Numbered from the stretch's first letter, positions 47,134 through 60,383 are shown. The stretch: DNA of 64,000 nt from Hofstenia miamia (GCA_004352715.1 SCFE01000001.1:5476643-5540642); one strand, 5' to 3'. Numbers and translations: made by a program. Notes: generated by a model from the sequence alone, not told the origin.

Positions 47134-50100
47134 TCAAAACATTTCGCAAAAATCACGTTCAATCATTTTTTCAATAAATTCTTTGCAACTGTTAGCTTCG
47201 TTAACCAATATGTCGTATAGCGACTTAAAATCAGGGGTTAGTGGTATCTGAGGAGGAGTAACTAGTTCTGTCTCAAAACTATCTGCTCCAAAATGCTTCT
47301 CACAACAAATCGCGGTAAAAAATGGCTGCAACTGATCAATGTCTCGGATGTGGAAGTCTAGAAGTAGTGGATATCCAGCTTTGCGAACTACAATTTGATG
47401 TTGGTAATTTCCAAGAGCAAGTCTCTCTAAAAGCGATGATACACTCCTACAATAGGGTATGAATGATGTCTGTTCTGAAGCGGAAATCTCATTCCCAATA
47501 AAAGCCCACGTATATGATTGAAACTGGGCCAATGAGCACTTTGCCATTACCAAAGAAAGGTCTAAAAACTTACAAGCGGAGAGGAACATATCTAACCAAG
47601 CCGAGTTCATTGGATGTGAGGAAATAAAAGAACCATTTTGAGCGTATTTCTTATTACTTTCTCCAAGTAGGGTTTTCAAGTCATATTCCAATTGGATTAA
47701 GCAAGAGATCAATTCACCTATCATTAAAGGCCAAAATGAAACCATGGAATTTGGAGAAAATCTAATCAACATTACCCTGAAGAATAAAAACACTTGCTCA
47801 AGAACGAAAGGAGACGGAATTCTTAGCAATTCAACAATACGTTCTTGTAAATCAGGCAACAACTTACTGTACTGGTCAACATCTGAAGCGTATATGATGA
47901 AACCAAGTCGCTTTAGAAGTTGCGATTTAATCTCTTGGTCTGTGTCTCGAGAACGAAGAATTGAAGAAATCCCAGTAATGCTAGTTTGATTGAGAAACTC
48001 TTTAAAAGATACTTTATCTTGAGTCATTAAGTTGTCAATTACGATACGCCAATGGGTAATACACTCAGGAGTCATAGAGAAAAACTGTTTTTCCATGAGT
48101 ATATCCATGGCTTCCTTCCTCCATGCTCGCCTGGCATATTGATATCCACTGAAGTTTGCCAAAAGTTTAGAAGAGGCCCGATAACTAGGAATATTCTCAG
48201 TAAGCCGATGCCGCAAATAAGGTGACCAAGTGGAAGAAAGACTAATGACAACTGGCAAGGCACGCTCTTTTTCCTCACTTCTATAGATGACATCTAAAAG
48301 ATTGGCTAAGTTTTCGGCAATAACTTCTAAAGCTTGAACAGAAGCATTAGAAATATGTAATGCACTGTTTAATTTAGAGTTAACGTCATCTGCAGAACCA
48401 GAAAACAAATATAAAACATCGGAAGAAGAAAATGGCAGCTGTTGACCTTGTTTCACAACGAATTGCTTCCCTATCCAAGCAGATTGTAAAAGACATTGAC
48501 CGGCTAACAAGTTCAAAGATTCTGATAATTTCGTAACAGTTTCATGTAAGTCTTTAATTTCATCGGATTGAGGAAAACGCATTACAAAATTATTAAATAT
48601 TTGAAATAAAATGATCTGCTCTCCATTATCCACAAGCGCTAAGCATTCTTTGATCATGTCCTGGAGTTTAGCCCATGACACAAGCACTGTATTATTTGAC
48701 ATTGTGTTGAAATAAGCAAGAAAGAATTGCAAAATTCCGATTTCAATCGACGTATATTTCTGCTTAGAACCGGGAGGTGACATTTTGAATAACTGAACAA
48801 TATTAGGCATGATTGTATCTAAACTGATAGGTTTGACATTCTTTATAAGATCAACCAAACATTCTTGATCTTCATTAGGCTCTTCGATGAAAGATTTAAT
48901 AATCGATTTTTTGCGTTTACCATTCCACACTAAAGCAATAGCGGCTAGAAGCTTTGGCAAATTTGAAAGTGCCAAGGGATTTAGAAATTCCAAGATATAA
49001 TGCTTCACAGTAGATGGTTGGCCTAATACATAATATGAATGATATGAATCACTTGATACTGAATGCTTGCTGAAGAATTTCCAACAGGCTAACAATGATG
49101 CTACGATTCTTGGCAAATTATCAAAAACCGCTTTTCTAGCATCAATTCTATGCTGATTTTTCGACGCGTGTGCTATTTCTTCGGGTGTTAATATGGGGGC
49201 CACCGATGGAGTTGCTTGAAACAAAGACAAAAACGACTTTGATTCAACCTTTTTTACTTTTTCATTGGGATAATCAACACGAGCTTCAATAGATGCATCC
49301 ACTGTACAATAAAAAACAATAGATGTCAGTCCCTCTATAAGAAAAATTACATGATCAGAAGGTAGCGTCTTCACCTTTGACATCATTTCATGACTAGAAA
49401 ATAACTCAATACTTTTACAAAGCTGATTAACCGTACAGATGGCAATTTCTCGCAGTGCATTACCTGCAAATGGTAAAACAGCAATGACAAGATTAATCCA
49501 ATGAGAATGCAGTTCAGGATTAACGTATTGAGTGAGAGCGTCCAAAAGTGCGCTCATGAAGACAGGCTGAGCAACGATGGGATCTGTATTACTATATTTT
49601 CCTTTATTTTTCTCAACCCTTTGAAACATGGATTTCTTGAAACCTTTCTCAGTTGGAATTTTTTCACCAGTAAAAATCCTGTATTCAATCTTAATTAAAA
49701 CAAGCAACAAATCCAATAAATGCATTTGTAAAGTATAAGTATTAGATGTTTTATGGAGAAGCGAATTCTCACTAGCAGCACCGCAGACCAAGGTATCATC
49801 TTTAACAAAAGCAATTAAAGAAAATATCACTGATTTCTGAATTTTACATCTGAGGAAAAGATCATTGAGGTAAAAGTAAAATGTTTTACTGCTTTTATTA
49901 CTTAAAACATCTAATATTCCATTAGTGAGGGATATGAGAAGCTGGGTAGACTTTACTTGCACCCGATAGTTAGCATATACATCTGCCTCAAGAACATTCA
50001 AACGCTTTCCAAAAAAAGAGCGCAAGTAGTATAGAGGTACCGAGAGCAATATTTCAATGTACATAGTGCTTCGAAAATGCTTCAAGTCTTCAGGAACAAT

Positions 50101-50160
50101 AGCAGAGTAAAAATCATTGCCCAAAAGAGACTTCCTATGGCGCGCAAGTAGATGTTGTAC
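47134..50160 (-). CDS. DOP1: Dopey gene, terminal exon
   Basis: 3,027 nt, the longest open stretch in the window, from acceptor AGTTGTTTAG to TGA at 47134-47136. Its length without any stop in AT-rich DNA is itself strong evidence for coding function. Confidence 0.97.
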   Translation of the reverse strand, partial: VQHLLARHRKSLLGNDFYSAIVPEDLKHFRSTMYIEILLSVPLYYLRSFFGKRLNVLEADVYANYRVQVKSTQLLISLTNGILDVLSNKSSKTFYFYLNDLFLRCKIQKSVIFSLIAFVKDDTLVCGAASENSLLHKTSNTYTLQMHLLDLLLVLIKIEYRIFTGEKIPTEKGFKKSMFQRVEKNKGKYSNTDPIVAQPVFMSALLDALTQYVNPELHSHWINLVIAVLPFAGNALREIAICTVNQLCKSIELFSSHEMMSKVKTLPSDHVIFLIEGLTSIVFYCTVDASIEARVDYPNEKVKKVESKSFLSLFQATPSVAPILTPEEIAHASKNQHRIDARKAVFDNLPRIVASLLACWKFFSKHSVSSDSYHSYYVLGQPSTVKHYILEFLNPLALSNLPKLLAAIALVWNGKRKKSIIKSFIEEPNEDQECLVDLIKNVKPISLDTIMPNIVQLFKMSPPGSKQKYTSIEIGILQFFLAYFNTMSNNTVLVSWAKLQDMIKECLALVDNGEQIILFQIFNNFVMRFPQSDEIKDLHETVTKLSESLNLLAGQCLLQSAWIGKQFVVKQGQQLPFSSSDVLYLFSGSADDVNSKLNSALHISNASVQALEVIAENLANLLDVIYRSEEKERALPVVISLSSTWSPYLRHRLTENIPSYRASSKLLANFSGYQYARRAWRKEAMDILMEKQFFSMTPECITHWRIVIDNLMTQDKVSFKEFLNQTSITGISSILRSRDTDQEIKSQLLKRLGFIIYASDVDQYSKLLPDLQERIVELLRIPSPFVLEQVFLFFRVMLIRFSPNSMVSFWPLMIGELISCLIQLEYDLKTLLGESNKKYAQNGSFISSHPMNSAWLDMFLSACKFLDLSLVMAKCSLAQFQSYTWAFIGNEISASEQTSFIPYCRSVSSLLERLALGNYQHQIVVRKAGYPLLLDFHIRDIDQLQPFFTAICCEKHFGADSFETELVTPPQIPLTPDFKSLYDILVNEANSCKEFIEKMIERDFCEMF

Positions 50161-53100
50161 CTAAACAACTGACATAAGAATATAAATGTAAATTATTAAT
50201 ATATATAATTAAAATTTGTCTCAAAACGAAAATGGAAACTGTCTAAAAAATGACTTATGACCTTCAATTGAAATATCAAACAAATTTGATATTTAAAAAC
50301 ATTGTAATGATGCACAAACATAAGAAAAACAATAATAACGAGTAGATTTAGTTGTTAAAAAAACTGAAGTACAATATCAAATCAAAAACATGTGTGCTAA
50401 CAATGGATTTATTATAACACTACAATAGTCCATTTATATTCTACATCATATTCTGTGAAAAAATCTCACACCATGAAAGAAAAATACTTTCGACTTAGGA
50501 CTATTTCCATTTATATAATTCTATAGGGTTAGGAGAAAATAAAGATATGCAGCTTCTCATATGTCACTTTTGGAAGGTAAACCACTTACTTGATAGACAT
50601 AAGGTGTGTTGGAATTGCTAATACTAGATTTAGTGAGAGCAGAAATGAATGAAGCTCGTTCGACGTTAATCATAGAAATGAGAAGTTCCAAAATATGCAG
50701 AGTCCGCTGGAAATCATAAATTTGTTTATAAAAACAAACAAAGTTAAATGATATGCTTTCGTCTTTGCTCATCATAGTTTCATCATTGTCCGCGATTTCA
50801 TTGTCGATAATGCTCGTTGTTGAATTACTTTTTTCTAAATTAAAAACAAATTATATAAGTGCTACTAAAATAGGGGAAAAGTTTGTGGACTAAAACAACA
50901 CTTTTTCATAAAAACTCAGTTGTTTATAAACAAGACAAATATTTATCAACTCACAACAGTTGAACAGGAAACAAAAAACTAGGTGCATTTCAATCTTCAG
51001 AACCTAACTGGCTAATAGGTATACCACATAATAATAGATTTATCAGATAAATATGAATTAGTAGCAACCTTAGAATGCTTATGGATAACTGAGATATCGG
51101 AGGGTTCATCATAGGCCTTTAGTTATAAAGTGCTTACATTTTCCAGCTAAAGAAAAAGTTTAGCACTAGCGGTAAAATTATACATAAATTTGCACATTGA
51201 AACCAGTGTTGGGAAAAAATCCGATTTAAATTTAAAAAATCAAAAAAATCGGATTTTATATTTAAATCGGATTTTTGTGATTTAAATCGGATTTTTTTGA
51301 TTTGAATTGGATATTTTATCTAAATTTAAATTTTACCCACATAATCTTTCAAAATAGTAAATATTAGAAATCCTTTTGATACTAATATTTTTGAAATGCA
51401 ATAATGTAATCAATTTTAAATAAACTGAAGATAAAAAACATACAAAACAATAAATTCAGAGCCTGCCAATTCATTCCAAAATTAAGGCAATGACTCCAAA
51501 ACAATTAGAATACACTACTCTTATCTCTATTAGCGTACTTGATTTAAATCAATAATTGAACTAATAATGTGCTTTGATTTAAATCCGATTTAAATCAATG
51601 TAAATCGAGTGATTTAAATCGACTAACACTGATTGAAACAGATGGTGGAGCCAAAAAATCCTCCGAGAAGCAAACTGATTTGTGCTTTCGAAGGAAGCAA
51701 TCAAGTATCTCTTTGTTCCTCAGCAGATACAAAGAAAAATTTAGCTATCACATGAGAGAACATTGCTTCAAGAACAATACAAAGAAATACATGAATTTTA
51801 TACTGCTAAACCTGTCGCAATTTTACTATTGAGCAATAAAAAACGAAGTTTTTATAGATCCAACTACACAAGGAAGCACATGCAAGTTTGCTGCCAACTC
51901 CAAGGAGGTCATTTGGAAGATATCTTGGATAGACTTAGACTTCTATGCACGGCTGAAAGTTAAAATCTTCCTTAATAAGTTAAATATTTACACGTAAACG
52001 CGTTAATATAAGTTAATTTCCATGTACTTCTAATTCAACAAAACAAATAATCTCGGTTGTAGATAAAATCCTACAGGTATGTTCGCATTTGCGTACCGTC
52101 GACAGTCGGATATTAACTGTAAAAATTATTAATTGCAACGTTTATTTTGATGTTAACTATCATAAATCATGTAATTTACATTTATCCCAATAAGAGAAAG
52201 ACCGTTTTTACCGTGCTCACCAATAAATATATATCTGCTTTAAAATTTCAATTCTAAGGCATCAGTTCCCAAATCAATACAAAAAATATCGTCTAACGTT
52301 GATAGTGAGTTTTCCAAGCGACAAAGCGCCGAACTAAACCGATACGTTAAATTCGTAGAACGTAAATTTTCATTACCACGTTAATTTCTCTCAGCCCTGC
52401 TTTTATACGAATGATTGAAATTGCGCAAAACTTCAAAATTTGTTGAACTTTAATAGATTTGTATAGAATTTAATAAAAATTGTATGGGTTCTATGTTATA
52501 TAATAGGTTCATTTTCATTTGTCGACTTAATTATTTTTGGATTTGACTTAACAATTTCAATCAGGCTTTTAACTAAATGAGCGCTCCAGCAAATATTTTA
52601 TGGACCTGAACCAACCGAAACACCTGCCTATTGACATGATATAATGATTGTCTTCAACTTATATATGATATCAGACAAAAGGATAAATTGGTCACAATTA
52701 AGCGAAATTGAACAATTGGAAATACAAAGGATCTTTAGCAATTGGAATAGTAGAGCGCATTAATTCAGAAAAATTAGCTAATACCACTTTAACAAAAATT
52801 CTTCCTAAACAATTAGTTAAACAAATCAGGATAACATAACAAAATGTAAGAACCTGAAATACGTTGGGAAGAAGGAGACTCTTTTCCCGAAACAACTAAG
52901 AACACCTCATCGAGAACATCAGAAAGGATATCATCTACAACATCTAGAGCACTCTCGATCTTTGTGTCGAAAAATTCCGAATCCATCACCATTTCATCAT
53001 CGTCTTCTGACTAAACATAATAAGATAGTGAATACCCAATACACAATTTACCTCCCAGGATTAAAAAGAGGAGATTCAGTGATAGAATTTATCCTCAGAA

Positions 53101-54576
53101 ATAACAAATTAATAAAAACACATTTAGAATAGACACTACTAAGTGATAGATGAAGACTAGTTCAGGCACAACGGATAATCACCCAAATGAGTTACTTTAA
53201 AGCTACTACACGCGTTCTTGCAATTCTAAGAGAATTATATAGGATTATCTGAATTGCGATTAAGAATTGACACAAATTATGAAATAAAAGAATTACAGTG
53301 AACAAAATTATCATTTCAAGATTATGTAAAGATGTAGATTATGTCCTAAGCTATATTCTATTGAAAAGCAGCTAAAATTTTTCAATATACTGAATTAACA
53401 GACTACAATTTAAAACTTTCAAATGAATTTAGTAAATATCAAAGACAAGAAAATAAAAATGAAATCGCTTTTGAATAGAAAACTTTGAAATAAAATTAAC
53501 AAACGTTATAATGAATTAATTTAAAAAATGATCATAAATTTTGATTGAAAGATATCAATATGAATTAAAATTGATTAGTATTGTGAGTCTACAAAAATAA
53601 AAGAACTTACTAATCTTAACGAAGTTGATATCGAAAGCGTACTTCCAATACTACGATCTGACTAAACAAAAAAACTGTAAAAATCCAAAAAACAAAAACC
53701 GGAATAATATATGATTATAAATATATCACTTTTAATCGTTGGTAAAAATGCAGTATGGAACCTCATATTATATTCAAAAGTACGCTCTAAATATATGACT
53801 GTGGGGAAGGGGTACAATTTTTCAAATACTTACTACAAATTCCAATTTATTAACAACCATTTAGAAAAATCAAATTATTTTTGCTAGCACCCAGGAAAAA
53901 ATACAATAACACATGATATGCAGTATCAGCGATTTCTACATTATACTAAGAACTCAATGGTAGTTTAAACATTATTTTCCTCGTAACAATAGACCACATG
54001 TTCAAACATACCGAATGTTCCCTTCCCTCAATATACATGTTTTGAAGATATACACACACAGATCAATTTATTAAAACAACTGGATTATATTTTAACAGAA
54101 TGTGTACACCTCTTCGCCATAATTGGGCCCTGATAAAAATAAATAAAATTTATGAACATTGTGTATTGTGTATAACTAATATTATTATAGTAGATATTAT
54201 GTCAAATATAGCAATCAATTCTAAAATAATCCCCAATTCTATTTATTTGAATAGACGTGACAAGTTGTCTAAATAGCTTTGTATGCTTAGCAAACAAATA
54301 ACTTGAACAATGTACAAAAGTGTAAGTTTATTGTATTCATGGAGGTGACTACAATAATTAGAACGGATGTTATGTGTAAAGCTCAACAAACTAGCAATGT
54401 ACAACAGTTGAGAATTGTAAACAACCTGATGAATTATATTGAAATATTTCTTTTATTTTCAGTAAGTAAATCCAAAATAAGGTAGATAAATGTGGGATAT
54501 TTTGACCTTGCAAAATTAATTTAAAACATTGTTCAATTCTTGTTGTATGATCAATCACAATGTCTCAGCACAAATT

Positions 54577-54612
<36 letters not shown>

Positions 54613-57600
54613 GGCAAACTGTTGATAAACTACAATTATGGTTGTTTACATTTTATTTGGATAAATTGCTTCAGTTCATGCATAAAATTTATACCGAATT
54701 TGATTTATTTTGAAACAGAGGAAATCTATTAGTTCTCTTGTTGAGTAGAATCAGTAAAAGCGGCTCCAATATCCGTCCAATATCATCACGTTTCACGGCG
54801 TGGGAAAGCCAGCGTTCGACAACAGTTTTGTTTGAAGAATTCGAAGAGACAAGGCCGTCAAGCATTCGCAAAAGGGACCTAAAACACATTATTTAACCAG
54901 AGAACAAAGGTACATTAAAAACTATAAACCCAAGCCTAAAATTAAAAACCCAATTAAGAATGTATTGATAATTATTGATGATGTCTTAAAGCCATGAACC
55001 TTTAACTTTTACCAAAAAATGCATTAAGGAAAAATGGCAGATACAATGAAATATGGCGTTAAAAATACATAATTTCGGGTATTTCATCACTAGAGAGACT
55101 AACATTACTTTGCAGAATAATATGCAGTATGATCAGCAAAGATAAATCCATGAAATATAAAGGAAAACCAATGAGTTTATATGAAGCTGTATTACATTAC
55201 CAAAAGTTTCATTAATAGTGATTTCAATAAGCTAATTATTAAAAAATTCATAAATCATGTACTTAGAATACCATATAAAATGCAGTTACGTATACACAAG
55301 TCAATTAAAGGAAATAAAAATGTCTATGTATAAAATCCATTGAAACGCTTTCAACGCCAATGAGTATTAAGACCATACAGTACAGGTTGCATCAACCAAA
55401 AAAAACATTTATTGGTCTCTGATATACACATTTAACAACAAACTGCCAATTGCATTTTGAGAATACAAACCATTTATGCACATTGTCGAAAATTTTTTGC
55501 ACTATTATGAAAATTGGGATTCCATTGATACATCGATACCGGTGCTTTCCTATCATGGCGAAAATTTATAAAAATTTTTTTTGCAAAGACTCAAATTCCT
55601 CCCATGCCGAATGTTTTAAAGCCCATCACAGGAATATCTAGCCCCAACTGTGCTGCTTTCTGTAAATAACCGTCGCGGGGATTTTTGACTTCGTACAAAG
55701 GCGTACAATAAAAAGTCGCGACGGGTGGGAATTAAGGATGACAATAAAAAACAATTCTTTATCCAGTGGTGCTTTCAAATTTTAGATAATTGGATTATTT
55801 AGGCTAGCATTAAATAATCATTCCACTCCATTTGGGGTGGTTAGAGACACTATAGAATAGTTAGTTTAAGTGCAATTGCGCCACAAGTGAAACAAACACC
55901 CATGCACCAAACACAAACAAGTCCAAATTTTGAAATATACAAAAGGTATTTGCCAAATTCTCCTCAAACAGATAGCTAAATGTATTTTCACATAGTTTTT
56001 ATCTATTTGATATTAATAGTAGTGCTTATACTTTTGTTTCTATACTCATTACATTCTCAAATGAGTAAACAGATCAGTTGCTTTGCAAACACTATTAAAT
56101 GTAGCATATAATTGTAATTTGTAGTTAGTGCGATTCTGCAACCTCGCTAAGTAAAATAGAATTTGATAGACTTAAAGTTTCACATAGTCGAACTGCATTG
56201 TATATACTGGTTGTACCAAAAAATCAAACCGAAATTTAAATTGATACAGTTCAAATGCGACTTGTGATAATTGAGTTTTGCAAAAACGCGTATGCATACT
56301 TTAACATTTGGTGTTCCCAGTGAAAAATTAATTTGATTGGAGTGCTTGAAATTATTACAATAACATCTTAGTAAGAACTCTATCTTCAACTCTATCTTCA
56401 TTCCTTTTCTAAACATAACTTTGCCATTAATCTCATCGCTACAACTGTCTTTTCAACTACTTGAAGGTTTTCCCTGCTTAATGATTTATTATGGTGACTG
56501 AACATTGCTTTATTTATTTATGCAATTTGAATTTATAAATTCACTTGAAGTAAATGAAACAGATTTTTTTAATAATTATTACGTAGTGTTAGCTCTTGGA
56601 GCAAACATACTTTTAGTGGATTTCAATAACAATGGTATTTTTATCATTTAATGCAGCCAACTACAAGAAAATTCACGGTGAAGAAACACATAGTGAACAA
56701 ACTACTCTGTACACAACTCAATTATCAACAATAGCATAAGAGCTTTATCAAATGAATTTTCGGCATCAATTGTTTGGAAAACTAGCTATGGCGTGTAGAC
56801 TGGGGTTCGGTGCGACCAGAATTTTTTGTCCCAGTCACATTAATTTTTATTCTCAGTCACAGTAAATTACCAGGCTAAAAAAATTCTGGTCACATGCCAT
56901 TTTTCTCTATTTAGAAAAAGTTATTACCAAATCCCGAAGTCAGTGGACCTAGCATCTACAGTTATGGCCCTACTGTGACACAAACATTTTGTTACCAAGA
57001 AGAATTTCATGGGACCCTAATGCAAGCTCATTTCGTTTCGAGTTTCGTATCAAAACATTTGAAAAGTCGATTGAACATTTTGCCTGCATATTACAGTTAT
57101 TTGAATTGGAACAGGCGTAAAGACTAGAAATATTGTGAATTTATCATTATATAGCTTCAGGATATGTGAGAAATGAATTATCTATTATCCTGTTTACACG
57201 CGACATGGGACATGCATTTGATCAATTATTTTATGCCATGTAAACACCCAAAGCATAAGCATTCAAGCGCACAAGTAGATCAATTATAAAACAAGGAAGG
57301 CTTTCAAAAATGAATTTCTGTGATTGTTTAAAGACTTAAAAGGTGAACCGGATAAGTCTTCATCTATAGAGATTTAATAATTCCATAATTGCAAGTAATG
57401 GCGATGTTCATTATTCGTAATTAGCTACCAGTCAATCAGAATGATATAGAGTTTACTGAAGCAATATTTATTCAGATTTTATTCTAGTAATAACTATACA
57501 TATTATGAATAAAACATGTTTGTTTACATAAACAAATTATGTACATGTAAGGAGAATAATTTTGAAATTTAATTGTATTAATGAGAGAATGAACAACTAG

Positions 57601-59493
57601 ATTGTAAATAATCAAAAGAAAGAATGTTTGGGAACAATATTCGCCATCTATATACAATTGTTAAATCTCGTATTATATAGTATTTAAAAATGCGTAAATT
57701 ATCTAATTAACAGAAAACATTTTGCGTTATTAACAATTGAATGCTTTTTAAACAAACCAAAAGAAAAATATACAAAATAAAATCTAATGTAAAACTTCAA
57801 AACGAATGCCAGGTAACAATTAAATTTGATTGGCCTGTGACCAACTATTACCAATAATTTGAGTGACTTGTGACTAATTATAACCAATGGTACGGCTCTA
57901 ATTACTGCCAATTTGCTGTAGAAATTATTAAATAGCTGCAAACGAAATCATGCATGTTTCATGTTTTACGTGTTTACGCAGACACAAGAAACATGACATT
58001 CAATAATTAAATAAATTTGAAAGATCGAGTTTACATATTATTTGAGCTCATTAAAGAAATACGATGGTATAACTAAAGATATTGGTGGAATTACAATGAT
58101 CATTTATAAGACGTAGGGAGAATGAATCGAATCTAAATTTTCAAACGTGTTCAAAATTTTTTTATTGAAAAAAATTAAAATTTGAATAAAGAAAATGAAA
58201 ATTCGTGGATTAGTTAATTGTGAGGAATCTTCTGTGTAAACATTTGGAACATTGCATTATCTAAAGTGCGGCAAATTTCAACAATAAAACAGAAAACGAA
58301 AATATATCGGTTATAAAATTGCAAACCTATCATAGGATCTTTGACCAGCAGTACTTGCACCACCCGACTGTGATTGGGCTCGTGTTAGATGCCAAAGGAC
58401 AGTGAACCGTCGATGAGAATCTAAGCAACTTTCGTTTGCTGAATCTACTTCCATCGAGAGAATCACAATGTCTTCACAAAGATCTGCATCAGGACAAAGA
58501 TTGTGCAATTGATAAAATAACTCCACCGATTTCTCGTAATACTCTGGTGTTTTGATATCCAAATATATCCACAGCTTTATAGCCAATGTCTAAAAACAAA
58601 TATAAAAATATAAGGAAAACGGTTAAAATGGAAAAAAAACTTATGACATTATATCCCGAATGAATGCTACCAAATGTTATTATCGATTTGCATTACAATC
58701 AATAAAGCTGCAGTGAGAAGAGGCGCAGAACCTACGATGTTAAGAAGAATGCATCCCAATGTAATTCGCTAATTCATAAACAAGCTTTACAAAATAATAA
58801 ACAATATATTAAAGGAAAAAATACATTCTTGTCAATCCTCCCCACTATAATTCAGCCAACTAAATTAGTCGATAACGGCTTACAAGGTCGCTGTTCTACC
58901 GAATCTACGATGATAATAGATTTAATAAGAGGGAAATTTTCGGAACTAAGCCTACTATGTAAATGGTGAAGTGTTGAACAGATAAACCACCATCACGTGC
59001 TTTAAGAATAATACAAGTAATTTAATTTCCTACGGAAGGCGAACATACATTTCCACACACATCATTACTTTTGACACAAAGGTCATGTGAAATTCAGCAA
59101 AAAACAGCTATGTCTCGGAAGATTGCAACAGTGATTGCAGAGTATCATGGGACACCAAGCAACACCACAATACCAACAGAATAAATATATTGTTGAACAT
59201 CATGAAGCTAGGAATATTTTTCACAAAGTCAACAAACATTGAAGAGAATATATTGGGAATCGATTAAGAGTTGGTTGACTGTATATTAATTTTCAAAAGT
59301 TCTACATGTACGTCAGACGCATATCCACAGGAATTACAAAGTCTTTCATTTTTAATGTTGTAATGTGGTTCATAGATCTCTACATCACAAATATTTAAAT
59401 TATATAGAAAATTTATCTGACCTGAAATATATTTGGAGCGCTTCTTATCAAATTCATTTCGCTATCCTTAATAGTTGGAAGTTCTTTGGCAGC
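47134..59493 (-). CDS. DOP1: Dopey/DOP1 family protein, C-terminal 1,332 residues
   Basis: DOP1 partners with MON2 on Golgi and endosomal membranes in vesicle trafficking. The minus-strand exons are 59422-59493, 58327-58589, 54695-54878, 53611-53661, 52854-53010, 50590-50834 and 47134-50160. All junctions have AG/GT borders and a continuous phase (0, 2, 0, 0, 1, 0), giving 3,999 nt with the stop. Family signatures include ELPTIKDSEMNLIRSAPNIF, RRFTVLWHLTR with RSYDRSLLRMLDGL, DDIGRILEPLLLILL and LLARHRKSLLGNDFY. The last 1,008 residues lie in one exon ending EFIEKMIERDFCEMF. Family members are about 2,300-2,500 residues, so roughly 1,000 N-terminal residues, including the conserved Dopey_N domain, should lie beyond 64000. 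The acidic linker exons (SEDDDEMVMD) are typical of the poorly conserved middle. No frameshift is seen. Confidence 0.93.
50590..50834 (-). CDS. DOP1: Dopey gene exon
   Basis: Acceptor TCTAAATTTAG at the right; perfect donor GTAAGT at the left. Encodes ETMMSKDESISFNFVCFYKQ and a helical stretch ending YVYQ, which joins VQHLLARHRKS in the next exon. Confidence 0.9.
51204..51631. mobile_element. hAT MITE with GATTTAAATC repeats and perfect TSD
   Basis: The left end is CAGTGTTGGG and the right end, reversed, is CAGTGTTAGT. An exact 8-bp duplication ATTGAAAC lies at 51196-51203 and 51632-51639. Both arms are made of repeated AAATCGGATTT and GATTTAAATC. It lies in a Dopey intron. Similar sequences are known as non-autonomous hAT elements in many animals. 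Confidence 0.93.
51763..51960 (+). pseudogene. Possible mariner transposase C-terminal remnant
   Basis: The frame contains KHMQVCCQLQGGHLEDILDR, which resembles the terminal Cys-x2-Gln-x-Gly-Gly-His-x-Glu-Asp pattern of mariner-type transposases. No catalytic domain or element ends were found. It lies antisense within a Dopey intron. Confidence 0.45.
52854..53010 (-). CDS. DOP1: Dopey gene exon, acidic linker
   Basis: Acceptor ATGTTTAG, donor GTTCTT (weak). The frame is SEDDDEMVMDSEFFDTKIES, then ALDVVDDILSDVLDEVFL. The phase fits both neighbours. Confidence 0.85.
53611..53661 (-). CDS. DOP1: Dopey gene micro-exon
   Basis: 51 nt encoding SDRSIGSTLSISTSLRL, with acceptor TTTGTTTAG and donor GTAAGT. 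Being a multiple of three in phase 0, it could be skipped without a frame change. Confidence 0.75.
54581..54607. repeat. (AT)n microsatellite
   Basis: Alternating AT in a Dopey intron. Confidence 0.9.
54695..54878 (-). CDS. DOP1: Dopey gene exon
   Basis: Encodes SLLRMLDGLVSSNSSNKTVV and GRILEPLLLILLNKRTNRFP. The donor GTATAA was preferred over an upstream GTTTCA because only it keeps the following exons open. Confidence 0.9.
55670..55724. repeat. GC-rich hairpin in a Dopey intron
   Basis: CCGTCGCG (55670-55677) faces its exact complement CGCGACGG (55717-55724), with further pairing TTTTT/AAAAA and a GTAC-rich apex. The GC-rich stem contrasts sharply with the AT-rich intron and suggests a tiny foldback element. 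Confidence 0.6.
57188..57300 (+). repeat. Single arm related to the 20986-21552 foldback MITE
   Basis: CTGTTTACACGCGACAT, GCCATGTAAACACCCAAAGC and CAAGTAGATCAATTATAAAA follow the same order as the left arm of the MITE at 20986. No opposite arm is evident, so it is a diverged or truncated copy inside a Dopey intron. Confidence 0.55.
58327..58589 (-). CDS. DOP1: Dopey gene exon
   Basis: 263 nt; begins TLAIKLWIYLDI, contains the conserved RRFTVLWHLTR and ends RSYDR, whose last codon is split with the next exon. Donor GTTTGC. Confidence 0.92.
59422..59493 (-). CDS. DOP1: Dopey gene exon, first in the window
   Basis: 72 nt encoding AAKELPTIKDSEMNLIRSAP and NIFQ, between acceptor ATATTTTAG and donor GTCAGA. 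Earlier exons were sought to the right edge without success. Confidence 0.9.
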
Positions 59494-60380
59494 CTAAAAT
59501 ATTAAAATATAACTGGGGAAATCGGTTCTTAACATCATATATCTGCAATGATTGTACTGATTTACTGAATATTGCACAACACAAAATCATTAATATATAG
59601 TAGATAAATTTCCAACTACTGCACTGTTAAATGTTTCAAAACAAATTGTATAATCGTAAATGTTTGTAAAATTCTTTCAATAATAACCATGATAAGTAGT
59701 TATCGTTAATAATTAAAAAATCAATTTTGGTTCGCCGACTCAAATAGATAATACTCTTTTCTAAAGTTTTAATAAGATGCGAAAATATTTCTTTGATATA
59801 TCTTAATCGCATCAGCGCACCGCAAACACGTTACATCATTAACTACGACAGTAACCGCACGCGTTCAACATCCATTAGAGCAAACAGCACAACAGTGCTA
59901 CTTCACATTGCAGTATATAAAAATAAAAACATATTATTGAATAATTTGCATTTCAAGCAGTGATCAAAGTCAAAATTGCTAATGGGCTATCAAGAGATTT
60001 TAAGATGACAAGATCAAGAGCACTAACAATAAACTGTGCGTACACAAACTATAGAATAAGTGTTAAGATCGACCAGAAATGCATTTTTGACCCAAGACTA
60101 TAAGATTATCATTCACATTAAGCCTTAATACAAAAACACATCAAATGCAATACATTAATGATAGTCAACATTTGTGCAAAACCACATCCCTAAGAAAACT
60201 TCATTTTAACATCACAAAATTTTATACTAAAAACAATTGTTATGTAATTGCAATGACGGCCTAAGCATTTGGAGAGGGAAAGTCCAAAATAACAATAGAC
60301 ACTATTTTAGATTTTAGCAACATTTTTAATAATAATTTCCACCTTTGTTCACAAATATCAAATTCAATATATTACATAAA

Positions 60381-60383
<3 letters not shown>

